Source of the DNA: Massilia horti
Lineage (GTDB): Bacteria > Pseudomonadota > Gammaproteobacteria > Burkholderiales > Burkholderiaceae_D
Assembly: GCF_004614195.1 (NCBI RefSeq)
Contig: NZ_SPUM01000117.1
Span: forward strand, 1 to 37,040
DNA length: 37,040 nucleotides
Direction of reading: 5' to 3'
This document shows, piece after piece, positions 1 to 8,387 of this stretch; position 1 is the first letter of the stretch; every line of letters begins with the position of its first letter. The translations under genes and the position numbers were made by a program. Below the pieces are notes generated by a model. It was not told where the DNA came from and ran no database searches. It saw nothing but the letters and a program-made list of their open reading frames with translations.

Positions 1-9
1 TCATAAGAC

Positions 10-46
10 CCCAGAAAAGTTGGAACTGGTGTCCAACTTTTCTGGG
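10..46. repeat. IS-end-like inverted repeat (15-bp arms)
   Basis: Arms CCCAGAAAAGTTGGA (10-24) and TCCAACTTTTCTGGG (32-46) are perfect reverse complements around a 7-bp centre. The arm sequence resembles terminal inverted repeats of IS3-family (IS150-like) elements as I remember them, so this may be two abutting IS ends or an excision scar. It would also fold as a hairpin. No transposase is present next to it in the window. Confidence 0.5.
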
Positions 47-65
47 TCAGTTCAGAAGGCGGGGG

Positions 66-143
66 CCCATAGGCAGCGTGAAATGATGCTCAGCATGGGT
101 CCCCGCCTGCGCGGGGACGACGTACCTGGTGATTCACGTTACG
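66..143 (-). repeat. Half copy of the palindromic (MITE-like) element
   Basis: The stretch from CCCATAGGCAGCGTGAAATG through the hairpin GTCCCCGC-ctgc-GCGGGGAC to the end sequence ATTCACGTTACG (132-143) matches the reverse complement of the left and central part of the 148-bp element at 19981-20128. The other half is missing, replaced by the IS-end-like palindrome region to its left. The outer 12-mer is identical to that of the full copy. Confidence 0.65.
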
Positions 144-163
144 GAATTCTGCGGTTATCGGTT

Positions 164-194
164 AAAAAAAACCGCGAACATCACTGTTCGCGGT
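164..194 (-). terminator. Rho-independent terminator of topB
   Basis: On the minus strand a perfect 10-bp stem (ACCGCGAACA and TGTTCGCGGT, 171-180 with 185-194) with a 4-nt loop is followed by eight T residues (164-171 read as A on the plus strand). It lies about 20 bp beyond the topB stop codon. This is the clearest intrinsic terminator in the window and marks the end of the LysM-to-topB minus-strand run. Confidence 0.9.
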
Positions 195-216
195 TCGGAT
201 TACGCGTCGCGGTTGC

Positions 217-2886
217 CTACTTCTTGGCGGCCACGGCAGCCCGCTTGGCCGGCGCCTTCTTCGGCGGCGACTTGGTGGCGGCGCTCTTCGCGGCGGCGGT
301 CTTGGTGGCAGCCTTCTTCGCCGCAGCCTTCACCGGCACGCTGGCCACAGTCGCACCATCGGCCCCCTCACCCGCAGCCTCGGATGCCGCGGCCTTGCCC
401 TTGGCCGCAGGCTTGGCCTTGCGCTCCTCGAACTCGAAGCCGATCTTGCCGTCCTTGCCGCGCACCAGGTACGCCTTGAACGGGCGCCGCGTGCGCTGCG
501 AAATAAAGCCTGGCAGCAGGTCGGTCTTGCCGTCGTTAAGCAACTTGGCCATCTGCTCGGGCAGGATCTCCTGCTGCAGGATGATGCGGCTGCTGCGGAA
601 GTCGCAGGTCTTCGGCTTGGCCACCGTATGCTCGCACACGTAGGCCAGGCCCATCTCGTAGACGTTGCCGTTGCACTTCGGGCAGGGGCCGAGCGGGGTC
701 TGGCCGGTGAAGTCGACGCCTTCGCCTTCCTCGCCCTCTTCCTGGTCCTGGCCGAAGTCGAATTCGAGCTTGAAGTTGTTGATCTCGTCGTCGCGCACGA
801 TGCGCAGGATCGCCGCAAACGGCCGCCCCATCTTGGAGCGGAAACCTTGCAACGGGCCGATGGTGCGGTTCTTCAGCAGCTCCTCGACCTCCTCGATCTC
901 GAACTGGCGTCCGCCCGGCACCTTGGTCATCGAGAATTCGCACTTGGTGCAGGCGAAGCGGCGGTAGTTTTCCTTGACCACGCTGCCGCAGTTCGGGCAC
1001 GGGGTATGGAGCGTGGCGTAATCGCCCGGAATCGTGTCGTTGCTGTACTCCTTGGCGCGCTTGACGATCACCTGGGTCATCTGCGCGATCTCGCGCATGA
1101 ACTCTTCGCGCGAAATCTTGCCCCGCTCCATCTGCGACAGCTTGTATTCCCACTCGCCGGTCAGTTCCGGCATGGTCAATTCCGTCACGCCCAGGCCGCG
1201 CAGCAGCGTCATCAGCTGGAACGCCTTGGCGGTCGGAATCAGCTCGCGCCCTTCGCGCAGCAGGTACTTTTCGGTCAACAGGCCTTCGATGATCGCCGCG
1301 CGCGTCGCCGGCGTGCCCAGTCCCTTGCCGGCCATCGCATCGCGCAGTTCGTCCGAATCGACCAGCTTGCCCGCGCCTTCCATCGCCGAAAGCAGCGTCG
1401 CTTCGGAGTAGCGTGCGGGCGGCTTGGTGGTCAGGCCGTTGGCAATCAGCTTGTCGGCCAGGACTTTTTCGCCCTTGGCCACCGGCACCAGGTTCGCGCC
1501 GCCTTCCTTCTCCTCGGCCGCTTCCTTGCCGTAGACGGCCAGCCAGCCGGGGTTGGTCATGACCTTGCCCTCGGTCTTGAACTGGTGGCCCGACACCTCA
1601 GTGAAGCGGGTCGTGACCAGGAATTCCGCAGCCGGGAAGAACACCGCCATGAAGCGGCGCGTGACCAGGTCATACAGCTTCTGCTCCGGTTCGGACAGGT
1701 TCTTGGGCGCCACGCCGGTCGGGATGATCGCGAAGTGGTCCGAGATCTTGGTGTTATCGAAAATGCGCTTGTTCGGCTTGACCCAGCCCTTGTCCAGGAT
1801 CTGCTTGGCGAACTGGTGGTAGTTGTTGTTCTCCTTGAGCACTTCGAGCGTCGACTTCACCGTGCCCAGGTAGTCCTCCGGCAGCGCGCGCGAGTCGGTA
1901 CGTGGGTAGGTCAGGACCTTGTGCTTTTCGTACAGCGCCTGCGCCAGCCCCAGCGTGTTCTTGGCCGAAAAGCCGAAACGGCCGTTGGCCTCGCGCTGCA
2001 GGCTGGTCAAATCGAACAGGGCTGGCGCCATCGAGGTGGTCGGCTTCGATTCCTCGGTCACCACGCCTTGCCTGCCGCGGCAGGCGGTGACGATCGACTC
2101 GGCCGCCGCGCGGCTCCACAGGCGCTCGGCGCGCTTCTCGGGGTCGTGCTCGTCCTTCTTGAAGTTGTGGTCGAGCCAGCGGCCTTCATAGACACCGGCC
2201 GCGCACACGAACTCGGCGCGCACTTCCCAGTAGTCGCGCGGGATGAACTTCTTGATCTTCTCTTCGCGTTCGACCACGATCGACAGCGTCGGCGTCTGCA
2301 CCCGGCCCACGGTGGTCAGGTAGAAGCCGCCCTCCTTCGAGTTGAAGGCGGTCATGGCGCGGGTACCGTTAATGCCGATCAGCCAGTCCGCTTCCGAGCG
2401 GCAGCGCGCGGCGTCGGCCAGCGGCAGCATTTCTTCGTCGCTGCGCAGGTGCGCAAAGCCGTCACGGATCGCGGCCGGCGTCATCGATTGCAGCCACAGG
2501 CGGCTGATCGGCTGCTTGGCCTTGGCGTTCTGCGCGATCAGGCGGAAGATCAGTTCGCCCTCGCGCCCCGCGTCGCAGGCGTTCACGAGCGCGCTCACGT
2601 CCTTGCGCTTGATCAGCTTGTTGAGCACCTTCAGGCGCGACTCGGTCTTGGCGATCGGGTTGAGCGCGAAATACGGCGGGATCATCGGCAGGTGCGTAAA
2701 GCTCCACTTGCCGCGCTTGACGTCGTACTCTTCCGGCACGCCAATTTCCAGCAGATGGCCCACGGCCGACGACAGCACATACTGGTCGGACTCGAAATAC
2801 TCATCGTGCTTGGTGAAGCCGCCAAGCGCCTTGGCGATGTCGTTCGCGACGGAAGGCTTCTCGGCAATGATGAGGGTTTTGGTCAT
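217..2886 (-). CDS. topB: DNA topoisomerase III, type IA
   Basis: Type IA topoisomerase that cuts one DNA strand through a 5'-phosphotyrosine and passes the other; TopB mainly decatenates DNA and resolves replication or recombination intermediates. Of the possible starts I choose the ATG at 2886 because the protein then begins directly with the TOPRIM strand (MTKTLIIAEKPSVA), giving 889 residues; an ATG at 2934 would add 16 unconserved residues. Visible motifs: TOPRIM Glu9 and DAGREGE at 105-111, active-site Tyr327 in YPRTDS, and two C-terminal zinc-ribbon CxxC clusters (CPNC...CTKC and CPKC...). The last ~65 residues are Lys/Ala-rich repeats resembling a histone H1 tail, a low-complexity extension found in many betaproteobacterial homologues (family knowledge). 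It is the last gene of the minus-strand run, with smg upstream. Paralogue TopA is expected elsewhere. Confidence 0.95.
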   Translation of the reverse strand: MTKTLIIAEKPSVANDIAKALGGFTKHDEYFESDQYVLSSAVGHLLEIGVPEEYDVKRGKWSFTHLPMIPPYFALNPIAKTESRLKVLNKLIKRKDVSALVNACDAGREGELIFRLIAQNAKAKQPISRLWLQSMTPAAIRDGFAHLRSDEEMLPLADAARCRSEADWLIGINGTRAMTAFNSKEGGFYLTTVGRVQTPTLSIVVEREEKIKKFIPRDYWEVRAEFVCAAGVYEGRWLDHNFKKDEHDPEKRAERLWSRAAAESIVTACRGRQGVVTEESKPTTSMAPALFDLTSLQREANGRFGFSAKNTLGLAQALYEKHKVLTYPRTDSRALPEDYLGTVKSTLEVLKENNNYHQFAKQILDKGWVKPNKRIFDNTKISDHFAIIPTGVAPKNLSEPEQKLYDLVTRRFMAVFFPAAEFLVTTRFTEVSGHQFKTEGKVMTNPGWLAVYGKEAAEEKEGGANLVPVAKGEKVLADKLIANGLTTKPPARYSEATLLSAMEGAGKLVDSDELRDAMAGKGLGTPATRAAIIEGLLTEKYLLREGRELIPTAKAFQLMTLLRGLGVTELTMPELTGEWEYKLSQMERGKISREEFMREIAQMTQVIVKRAKEYSNDTIPGDYATLHTPCPNCGSVVKENYRRFACTKCEFSMTKVPGGRQFEIEEVEELLKNRTIGPLQGFRSKMGRPFAAILRIVRDDEINNFKLEFDFGQDQEEGEEGEGVDFTGQTPLGPCPKCNGNVYEMGLAYVCEHTVAKPKTCDFRSSRIILQQEILPEQMAKLLNDGKTDLLPGFISQRTRRPFKAYLVRGKDGKIGFEFEERKAKPAAKGKAAASEAAGEGADGATVASVPVKAAAKKAATKTAAAKSAATKSPPKKAPAKRAAVAAKK

Positions 2887-3105
2887 ATTGTTTCTCTGCG
2901 TACTTATATCGATATCGGCTCGCGCATCATACATGGTCTGCGGCCAGCCGGCATTTTTGCCAAAAGATGTCTGAATGGTAACAATCCGGATTAGCGGCCA
3001 ATGATAAGCGGGTTGTCACGGGCGGTGCAAGTAGACTCTGCGCCGCCACCATGCCACAACAGCACTGTAGCCGCCACACGTATGTATCCGGTACGGAAAG
3101 AACAA

Positions 3106-3122
3106 GGGGCCTTGACGGCCCC
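3106..3122 (-). terminator. Probable terminator downstream of smg
   Basis: GGGGCC (3106-3111) and GGCCCC (3117-3122) form a perfect 6-bp stem with a 5-nt loop. On the minus strand it is followed by TTGTTCTTT, a moderate T-rich tract, 18 bp beyond the smg stop. The rest of the 253-bp smg-topB gap shows no gene; it should hold the topB promoter, but I cannot point to convincing -35/-10 boxes. Confidence 0.55.
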
Positions 3123-3139
3123 CTGGTGTCCTGAATTGC

Positions 3140-3604
3140 TTAATGCAGCAGGCGCGGCACCTGCTCGTCGTCCGCGCCGAACAGGTCGTCGAACATCAGC
3201 GCGTCGGGCTCCTTGCCTTGGCTCCAGAGCAACATCAGCACGATGATCTTCAGCTTGCCCAGCGTGACCGGCGATTCGTCCAGCGCCAGCGCGCGCTCGA
3301 TCACGATCTCGCGCTGCACGGGGCCGAGCACCCCGGCGCTTTCCAGGAAAGCGATGAAGCCGATCGCGCCGCTGCCGAGCTCGGTGTATTCCTCGTCGAC
3401 ATAATAGCGGGTGCCGGTCGAGGCGGCGGCATCGGGAAGTTCCTCACAGGCCATTTCGGTGAGGCCGGAAAGCCAGTCCAGCGCTTCCGAGATCTCGATG
3501 TCGTCGAAGCCGATCGCCGAAAGCTTGCGAGCCAGCGCAGCCGGCTCGGGGCAGGCGTCGGGACGGTAGTACGTCTCGTAAAGGTAGACCAGGATGTCGA
3601 ACAT
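3140..3604 (-). CDS. smg: Smg family protein (DUF494)
   Basis: A 154-residue protein beginning [13 protein letters not shown], the typical start of the Smg/DUF494 family, and the right length for it. The biochemical role is unknown; the family is nearly always encoded beside dprA and a topoisomerase gene, which fits topB downstream here. The N-terminal part is a predicted helical bundle ([21 protein letters not shown]) and the C-terminal part contains a conserved helix rich in Leu/Ile/Met followed by an acidic tail. The start at 3604 was chosen by family N-terminus; a longer frame runs to 3709 without conserved sequence. In this genome smg is separated from dprA by about 4.8 kb holding a lipase/immunity module, which is unusual. 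Confidence 0.92.
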   Translation of the reverse strand: MFDILVYLYETYYRPDACPEPAALARKLSAIGFDDIEISEALDWLSGLTEMACEELPDAAASTGTRYYVDEEYTELGSGAIGFIAFLESAGVLGPVQREIVIERALALDESPVTLGKLKIIVLMLLWSQGKEPDALMFDDLFGADDEQVPRLLH

Positions 3605-3754
3605 AGTGCCGCTACTGTAGCAGTTAAGCTCGCCAGCGCACAAGAGTCGCACGGATCGCGCGACCGCCGAGATGAAAAGCGTTGTATCCGGGTCTTGATC
3701 AACCGCCATGGGCGGCGGCGACGCGTTACCCGGCGGGCAAGGGGCGGCTCGGCG

Positions 3755-4858
3755 TCAGCGGCTGGCCGGTCGTATCCGAATGCTGGATGCGATCTTGTCC
3801 CACAAGCTCAGGGCGGCAGGCAGCGACAACGATGACTCGATTGGCCCTTCGCGGCTTCGTCCGGTTGCCATTGTCAACGTGAGGTGCGGGACGAAAACAT
3901 TGCCTTTGGTCCCGTTCACCTCCCAATTAAAGCCATGAATCCGGGCAAAGCCATAAAACTGGCTATTGCCATACAACGATGTAAACTTAGGCTCGAGCAC
4001 GCTTTCGACCAGTTCATCCCCGGTCAGCCCGCCAATCGTGCGCGGAGCGGCACGCACGTTGGTGAAGGCGAGATTGACGATCAGCGGCGCACGCGCGTGG
4101 GCCGCCTCGTTCCGCTTGAGAAGGCCATCAGGATCGGGCTTGATCCCCGCTTTTGAGTCGAGGGTGAGGCCAATGTCCGGCCGGCTTGGCAACTTGGCCG
4201 CCATCGTGATCTCCTCACCTTGGTCCGCTGTCAGCGGATCGCGGAAGTAAGCCAGGTCGAAACAAAAGCCAGGTTCTGTCGGAATGCGGTTGCCCGGGTT
4301 CGGTACCAGTTGGGCAATCAGCCTGGTCAGGTTGCTAAAGAGCGCGGGATCGTAGTCTTTCGCTTCCAAATCGATGCTGATTCCGTTGCCGTGAACGTGA
4401 CCTTCCAACGCGATCCCCTCGTAACGACAACGGCGCAAGGTTTCATGGCTATAGCCTTCGGTGCCCTCGGTGACATAGCGCTCATGTACAAAGATTTCTC
4501 CGACCAAACCATTGTCAGTCTTGACTTCGCCGATCGATTCCATGTTGTCGTTTCCGCCGAATCGATCTGGTTTGGCCCGGATTGCCGCTTCCCGCGCCGC
4601 CAGCCGGTTCGCGAACGCCTCCGCACTCTCTTCAATAGCATCGATGTAAAAGCCGTCGATAAAAGCATGGCCCAGCTCAACCTTCGCCTCCTGTGGCAGG
4701 TCGATCAGCATCCTGCCGACGCAAACCGTTTTCATCATTTTGGTCATTTTCGCCACCGCGTACATGTCCCACAAGGCACCCATCATCCAAACAACCGCGG
4801 CCGCCCCAACGACCACGGCAAGGACCCTAAACCATTTTTTTTGAAGGAATCGTTTCAT
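3755..4858 (-). CDS. Tli4-like T6SS immunity protein (short paralogue)
   Basis: A 367-residue protein with an N-terminal membrane anchor (basic MKRFLQKKWFR, then hydrophobic residues ~12-30) and the motif KTVCVGRMLIDLP at ~43-55, which I associate with the Tli4 (Tle-cognate immunity) family. By family knowledge Tli4 proteins sit in the periplasm or inner membrane and block a phospholipase toxin delivered by type VI secretion. A conserved GGLTGDELVES stretch and a C-terminal LSLPAALSLWD segment are shared with the longer paralogue just upstream. It is 82 bp downstream of that paralogue and co-directional with the lipase gene, so it is probably in the same transcript. Compared with the paralogue it carries about 12 extra residues near 295-306 (GNSQFYGFARIH) and lacks the C-terminal repeat extension. 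SD-like AGGGGA lies upstream of the ATG. The Tli4 assignment is by motif memory; function is inferred. Confidence 0.75.
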   Translation of the reverse strand: MKRFLQKKWFRVLAVVVGAAAVVWMMGALWDMYAVAKMTKMMKTVCVGRMLIDLPQEAKVELGHAFIDGFYIDAIEESAEAFANRLAAREAAIRAKPDRFGGNDNMESIGEVKTDNGLVGEIFVHERYVTEGTEGYSHETLRRCRYEGIALEGHVHGNGISIDLEAKDYDPALFSNLTRLIAQLVPNPGNRIPTEPGFCFDLAYFRDPLTADQGEEITMAAKLPSRPDIGLTLDSKAGIKPDPDGLLKRNEAAHARAPLIVNLAFTNVRAAPRTIGGLTGDELVESVLEPKFTSLYGNSQFYGFARIHGFNWEVNGTKGNVFVPHLTLTMATGRSREGPIESSLSLPAALSLWDKIASSIRIRPASR

Positions 4859-4940
4859 GACGTCCCCTAAACCTTGACCGCGAACGGATCGGAAAGCGTG
4901 TTTGTGCGGCTCGTATTGCCGTTGCCGATAAGTTGGCGGT

Positions 4941-6602
4941 TCAGCCAGCGATGTCCGGTTCGTACGGATCAGGGGCTTGCGCGATCCGCATCAGGCGCCA
5001 TGTCGCGCGGCGTTGAATAAGCTTTGGTCTGGCTGCCGTCTCCACAGCAAACGTGGCCGCCGGAAGCAGGTTCCCTTTCGAGAACCAGCGGGTGCCGTCT
5101 AGCGCGTGTGCTTCCTCGCACCGCCACCAGCCGCTCGTCGGGCACGGGCTGCCTGTGACGGCGCAGGTGCCCGGCAATGCCTGCTGTGCGCTTGCACTGA
5201 TGCCTTCCGCCGTTGGCACTGCGGCTATGGCCTGGGCCAGCGGCACGTCTGGGGTGCCCCGCTTGCGACTGCGCTTGTCGATGAGCTTCCACGACGTGGG
5301 AGTAGCCGTTTCGAAGCTCGGCTGCAATCCGCGCAACTTTTCCCACCACGTTTGAGGCGGCAACAGCAACGCCTGCGGCATACGCTCACCCTGCTTGATG
5401 TACCGACGCTGGCCTCCCAGCACACCTATGCCATTGCCGCCGTCGCTGCACTGCCACCACCCGCTGCATGGGCAAGTGTCGCCAGCCTTTGCAAGGGTGC
5501 CGATCGTTGGGCTCGGCGGCTGAGCCGCGCTGGTTTTCAGCGGTTGGGTTGGCCGTATCCGGATGCTGGATGCGACCTTGTCCCACAAGCTCAGAGCGGC
5601 AGGCAGCGACAAGGATGACGGAATCGGCCCCTCACGGCTTCGTCCCGTTGCCATTGTCAGCGTGAGGTGCGGAACGAAAACATTGTCTTTGGTCCCGTTC
5701 ACCTCCCAATTGAAGCCATAAATCAGGGCAAAGTTTGGCTCAAGCACGCTTTCAACTAGCTCATCCCCTGTCAGTCCGCCAATCGTTCGCGGCGCGGCGC
5801 GCACGTTGGTGAAGGCGAGATTGTCGATCGCAGGCGCACGCGCGTGGGCCGCCTCGTTCCTTTTGAGAAGGCCCGCGGGATCGGGCTTGGTGCCCGCTGC
5901 TGAGTCGAAGTTGAGCGCGATGTCCGGGTGGCTTGGCAGCTTGGCCGCCATCGTGACCCGTTCGCGCTGATGCGCTGCCAAAGGATCGCGGAAATATGCC
6001 AGGTCGATGCAAAAGCCGGGGTCTGTCGGAATGCGGTTGCCCGGGTTCGGTACCAGTTGGGCAATCAACCTGGTCAGGTTGTCAAAGCGCGCAGGATCAT
6101 ATTTTTTTGCCATTAAATCGATACTGATTCCGCTACCGTGAACATGGCCCTCCAGCGCGATTCCCTCATAACGGTAGTGCTCTATGGTAAATCCGTCTGA
6201 GGACTGGCCCTCGCTGACATACCGCCCATGTACGAAGATTTTTCCGACCAGACCATTGTCAGTCTTGACTTCGCCGATCGATTCCATGTTGTCGTTTCCG
6301 CCGAACCGATCCGGCGTGGCCCGAATTTCCGCTTCCCGCGCCGCAAGCCGGGCCGCAAACGCCTCCGCGCTTTCTTCGATAGCGTCAATGTAAAAGCCTT
6401 GGATGAAGGCATGGTCCAGCTCGATCTTCGCCTCCTGCGGCAAGTCGATCAGCATTCTGCCGACGCAAACCGTTTTCATCTTTTCTGTCATTTTCAACAC
6501 CTTATACTTGTCCCACACGGCACCCATCGTCCAAGTGGCCACCGCCGCCCCAACGACCACAATCAGCACCCTGACCCATTTTTTTTGAAGGAATCGTTTC
6601 AT
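4941..6602 (-). CDS. Tli4-like immunity protein with C-terminal Cys/Trp repeat pair
   Basis: A 553-residue protein. Residues 1-350 are a close paralogue of the 367-residue protein downstream (same anchor MKRFLQKKW, same KTVCVGRMLIDLP at 43-55, long identical blocks such as 101-119). Residues ~350-553 are an extra region with two related units: ~377-444 containing CPCSGWWQC and ending near SWKL, and ~480-540 containing CPTSGWWRC and ending near TWRL. I do not recognise this repeat as a named domain; the paired cysteines suggest disulfides in the periplasm, or metal binding. The ATG overlaps the lipase stop codon (ATGA, 6599-6602), so it is probably translationally coupled to the toxin-like gene, as expected for an immunity gene. 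The likely role is protection against the upstream lipase; what the extension adds is unknown. It could be a second immunity specificity or a cell-wall or partner-binding module. Confidence 0.75.
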   Translation of the reverse strand: MKRFLQKKWVRVLIVVVGAAVATWTMGAVWDKYKVLKMTEKMKTVCVGRMLIDLPQEAKIELDHAFIQGFYIDAIEESAEAFAARLAAREAEIRATPDRFGGNDNMESIGEVKTDNGLVGKIFVHGRYVSEGQSSDGFTIEHYRYEGIALEGHVHGSGISIDLMAKKYDPARFDNLTRLIAQLVPNPGNRIPTDPGFCIDLAYFRDPLAAHQRERVTMAAKLPSHPDIALNFDSAAGTKPDPAGLLKRNEAAHARAPAIDNLAFTNVRAAPRTIGGLTGDELVESVLEPNFALIYGFNWEVNGTKDNVFVPHLTLTMATGRSREGPIPSSLSLPAALSLWDKVASSIRIRPTQPLKTSAAQPPSPTIGTLAKAGDTCPCSGWWQCSDGGNGIGVLGGQRRYIKQGERMPQALLLPPQTWWEKLRGLQPSFETATPTSWKLIDKRSRKRGTPDVPLAQAIAAVPTAEGISASAQQALPGTCAVTGSPCPTSGWWRCEEAHALDGTRWFSKGNLLPAATFAVETAARPKLIQRRATWRLMRIAQAPDPYEPDIAG

Positions 6603-8275
6603 GGCATACCTTGAACGATTTTGACGATCAGGCGCAGTGTCAGCGCCAACATGTCGTCGTTGTTGTAGGAACCTTGGTGATCGTAGCCACGGGTCTCGAA
6701 GAGCCGCCTGACCTTGTCGGCTGGTCCTGCGCCCGATTGGTGTGGCACAGTGCCGTCACCACGCGTGTCTGCCGGTTCGGGTTTGAAAAGCACTACGGTG
6801 TCATGCTCGACAAGCACGAGCCGCGCCCCTTCTTCCCCATATGTGACCATGGGGGTCGCCGATGCGACGTTCGCCGGGGTGAATACGACGTGTGCGCTGG
6901 ATTCCTTGCGCCCGACCCAGCGCACTTGGCCAAAGGAGAGCTGGCGTGAGTCATCGCCGTAGAAAGCGTAGGTGTTGGGGTGGTAATAGTCGCCGAGCTC
7001 CTTCATATGGAATTGCTCGGCTGTCTCGACGGCAGTTTTTATCGTCTCTATCACGCCTCCCGGCACATCCTCGAACCTACCTGTGGGATCGGCCAATTCC
7101 GGGTCGATCAAGCGATACCAGCGCCTCATGTCCCGGTACAGATCGTATGGATTTGGCGCCACCGCGTTTGGAAGATGCAAGTAATCAAAGGCAGTCTCGG
7201 GCGCATCTGGTGGGCCACCCGGATACATCACTCTGACGTGCAGCCACGGCCGGGGGTACAAGTGGTTCGGCAACAGCTCCAGCGCACCTGGCGAGGTCGC
7301 GAGCACGGGCGTGGTGTGATAGGTCGTCGTGCCAAGGATCTTGGCTATCCTGGACGCGACGAAGTTTGGAGCCTCCGTACCGCAAGCCAACCGGCGGTAT
7401 GCGGCAGGCGCACCCAAGGCAGGCATTACCCCGTGGATGACGCCTGCAATCTGATCCGGGATGCGCTTGGCGCAGGCACGCGCGACCAGCCCGCCCATCG
7501 AATGGGTGACGAGGATGACCTGCTCACATTTCTTCTTCATCCCCTTCCAGTATTCGATGATCTGCAGTATTCGCTGTTCCAGCCGCTGCGACGATTTCCC
7601 GCACGACTCCAGCCAGTTGTAACCGCAGGCGTACACCGGAAAATGGAACCGCGCGTGTTTTTCGAGCTCGGCTTCCGTCAGTGGCTTCATTCGGCGCACG
7701 CCCCACCGCTGGGGATCGATTGCCATCACGTCCTTCCAGTGCTGGGCAATGCATCGCTCATCTTTGCGGGAGACTGGCGTAAAGACTTCGTTCAGGCGCG
7801 TCTCCAGCCCGCACAGCAAGGCGCCGTACGAATCGGCGTGCAGCTCCCCCCACCACCGCTGCCGGACGTCGACAGGATTGACGTGATATCGCCCATCTCC
7901 GTGCGCAATGTGGGCCGGGCCGCTGTCATCGACTTCCAGTGTGTCGGGGTTAAACAGCCGCTGGCGTCGTTCAGGCGTTAGGCGGTCCCACGACAACGAG
8001 TCCCAAAAGCCGCCTACCATCGTGTTCGGCGGACGCCAGGCCGGTTCGCCGGGCTTCACTTCCTCGTTTTGTTCCTTCTCCGAGCGTGGCTTGAGCTTCG
8101 CGCGCAGGTTGGTTCCCATGATCCCCGGCACGACGATGACCGGAATAATCCTGTTGGGCGGCAGGAAAACCATGCCGCGAACCTTGTAGCTGATCGAACT
8201 GGCTACGGATTTTGCCACCCAGCCGCCTCCTGGCAACGGGAGGGGAGGCAGCAGCGGTCGGGTTGGTTCAGTCAT
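6599..8275 (-). CDS. LCAT/PGAP1-like lipase, probable T6SS Tle4-type effector
   Basis: A 558-residue alpha/beta hydrolase. The ATG at 8275 has an SD (AGGA) five bases upstream; there is no signal peptide, as expected for a T6SS cargo. Visible features: VIVVPGIMGTNLR near 47-58 (the oxyanion-hole strand of LCAT-like lipases), nucleophile elbow VTHSMGGLVAR with Ser259 (Thr replaces the first Gly of GxSxG), GDGTVP with candidate Asp507, and YDHQGSY with candidate His533. The gene is followed, with a 4-bp overlap, by Tli4-like immunity genes, which suggests a Tle4-class phospholipase effector. Substrate and delivery are inferred; no VgrG, PAAR or T6SS structural gene lies in the window. It starts 112 bp after dprA and in the same direction. 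A cytoplasmic or secreted esterase unrelated to T6SS is the main alternative. Confidence 0.75.
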   Translation of the reverse strand: MTEPTRPLLPPLPLPGGGWVAKSVASSISYKVRGMVFLPPNRIIPVIVVPGIMGTNLRAKLKPRSEKEQNEEVKPGEPAWRPPNTMVGGFWDSLSWDRLTPERRQRLFNPDTLEVDDSGPAHIAHGDGRYHVNPVDVRQRWWGELHADSYGALLCGLETRLNEVFTPVSRKDERCIAQHWKDVMAIDPQRWGVRRMKPLTEAELEKHARFHFPVYACGYNWLESCGKSSQRLEQRILQIIEYWKGMKKKCEQVILVTHSMGGLVARACAKRIPDQIAGVIHGVMPALGAPAAYRRLACGTEAPNFVASRIAKILGTTTYHTTPVLATSPGALELLPNHLYPRPWLHVRVMYPGGPPDAPETAFDYLHLPNAVAPNPYDLYRDMRRWYRLIDPELADPTGRFEDVPGGVIETIKTAVETAEQFHMKELGDYYHPNTYAFYGDDSRQLSFGQVRWVGRKESSAHVVFTPANVASATPMVTYGEEGARLVLVEHDTVVLFKPEPADTRGDGTVPHQSGAGPADKVRRLFETRGYDHQGSYNNDDMLALTLRLIVKIVQGMP

Positions 8276-8387
8276 GGCATTCCTGTTGATGTAACCGGCA
8301 GACCCGTTATCGTTGCACAGGCGCTTTTGGCTACCGTTGAGCGATAGCAAGCCACGGCTGTGCCCGCTTAAGGCGAGCTATATTTAC

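Noticed and set aside
628..2994. 788-residue open frame on the plus strand
   Set aside because: Antisense to topB and of biased composition with no recognisable motif.
4859..4940. Small gene in the gap between the two immunity genes
   Set aside because: No start with SD and no conserved peptide in 82 bp.
6599..8350. Longer lipase start at 8350
   Set aside because: The 25 extra residues lack a signal peptide or conserved sequence, and the ATG at 8275 has a good SD.
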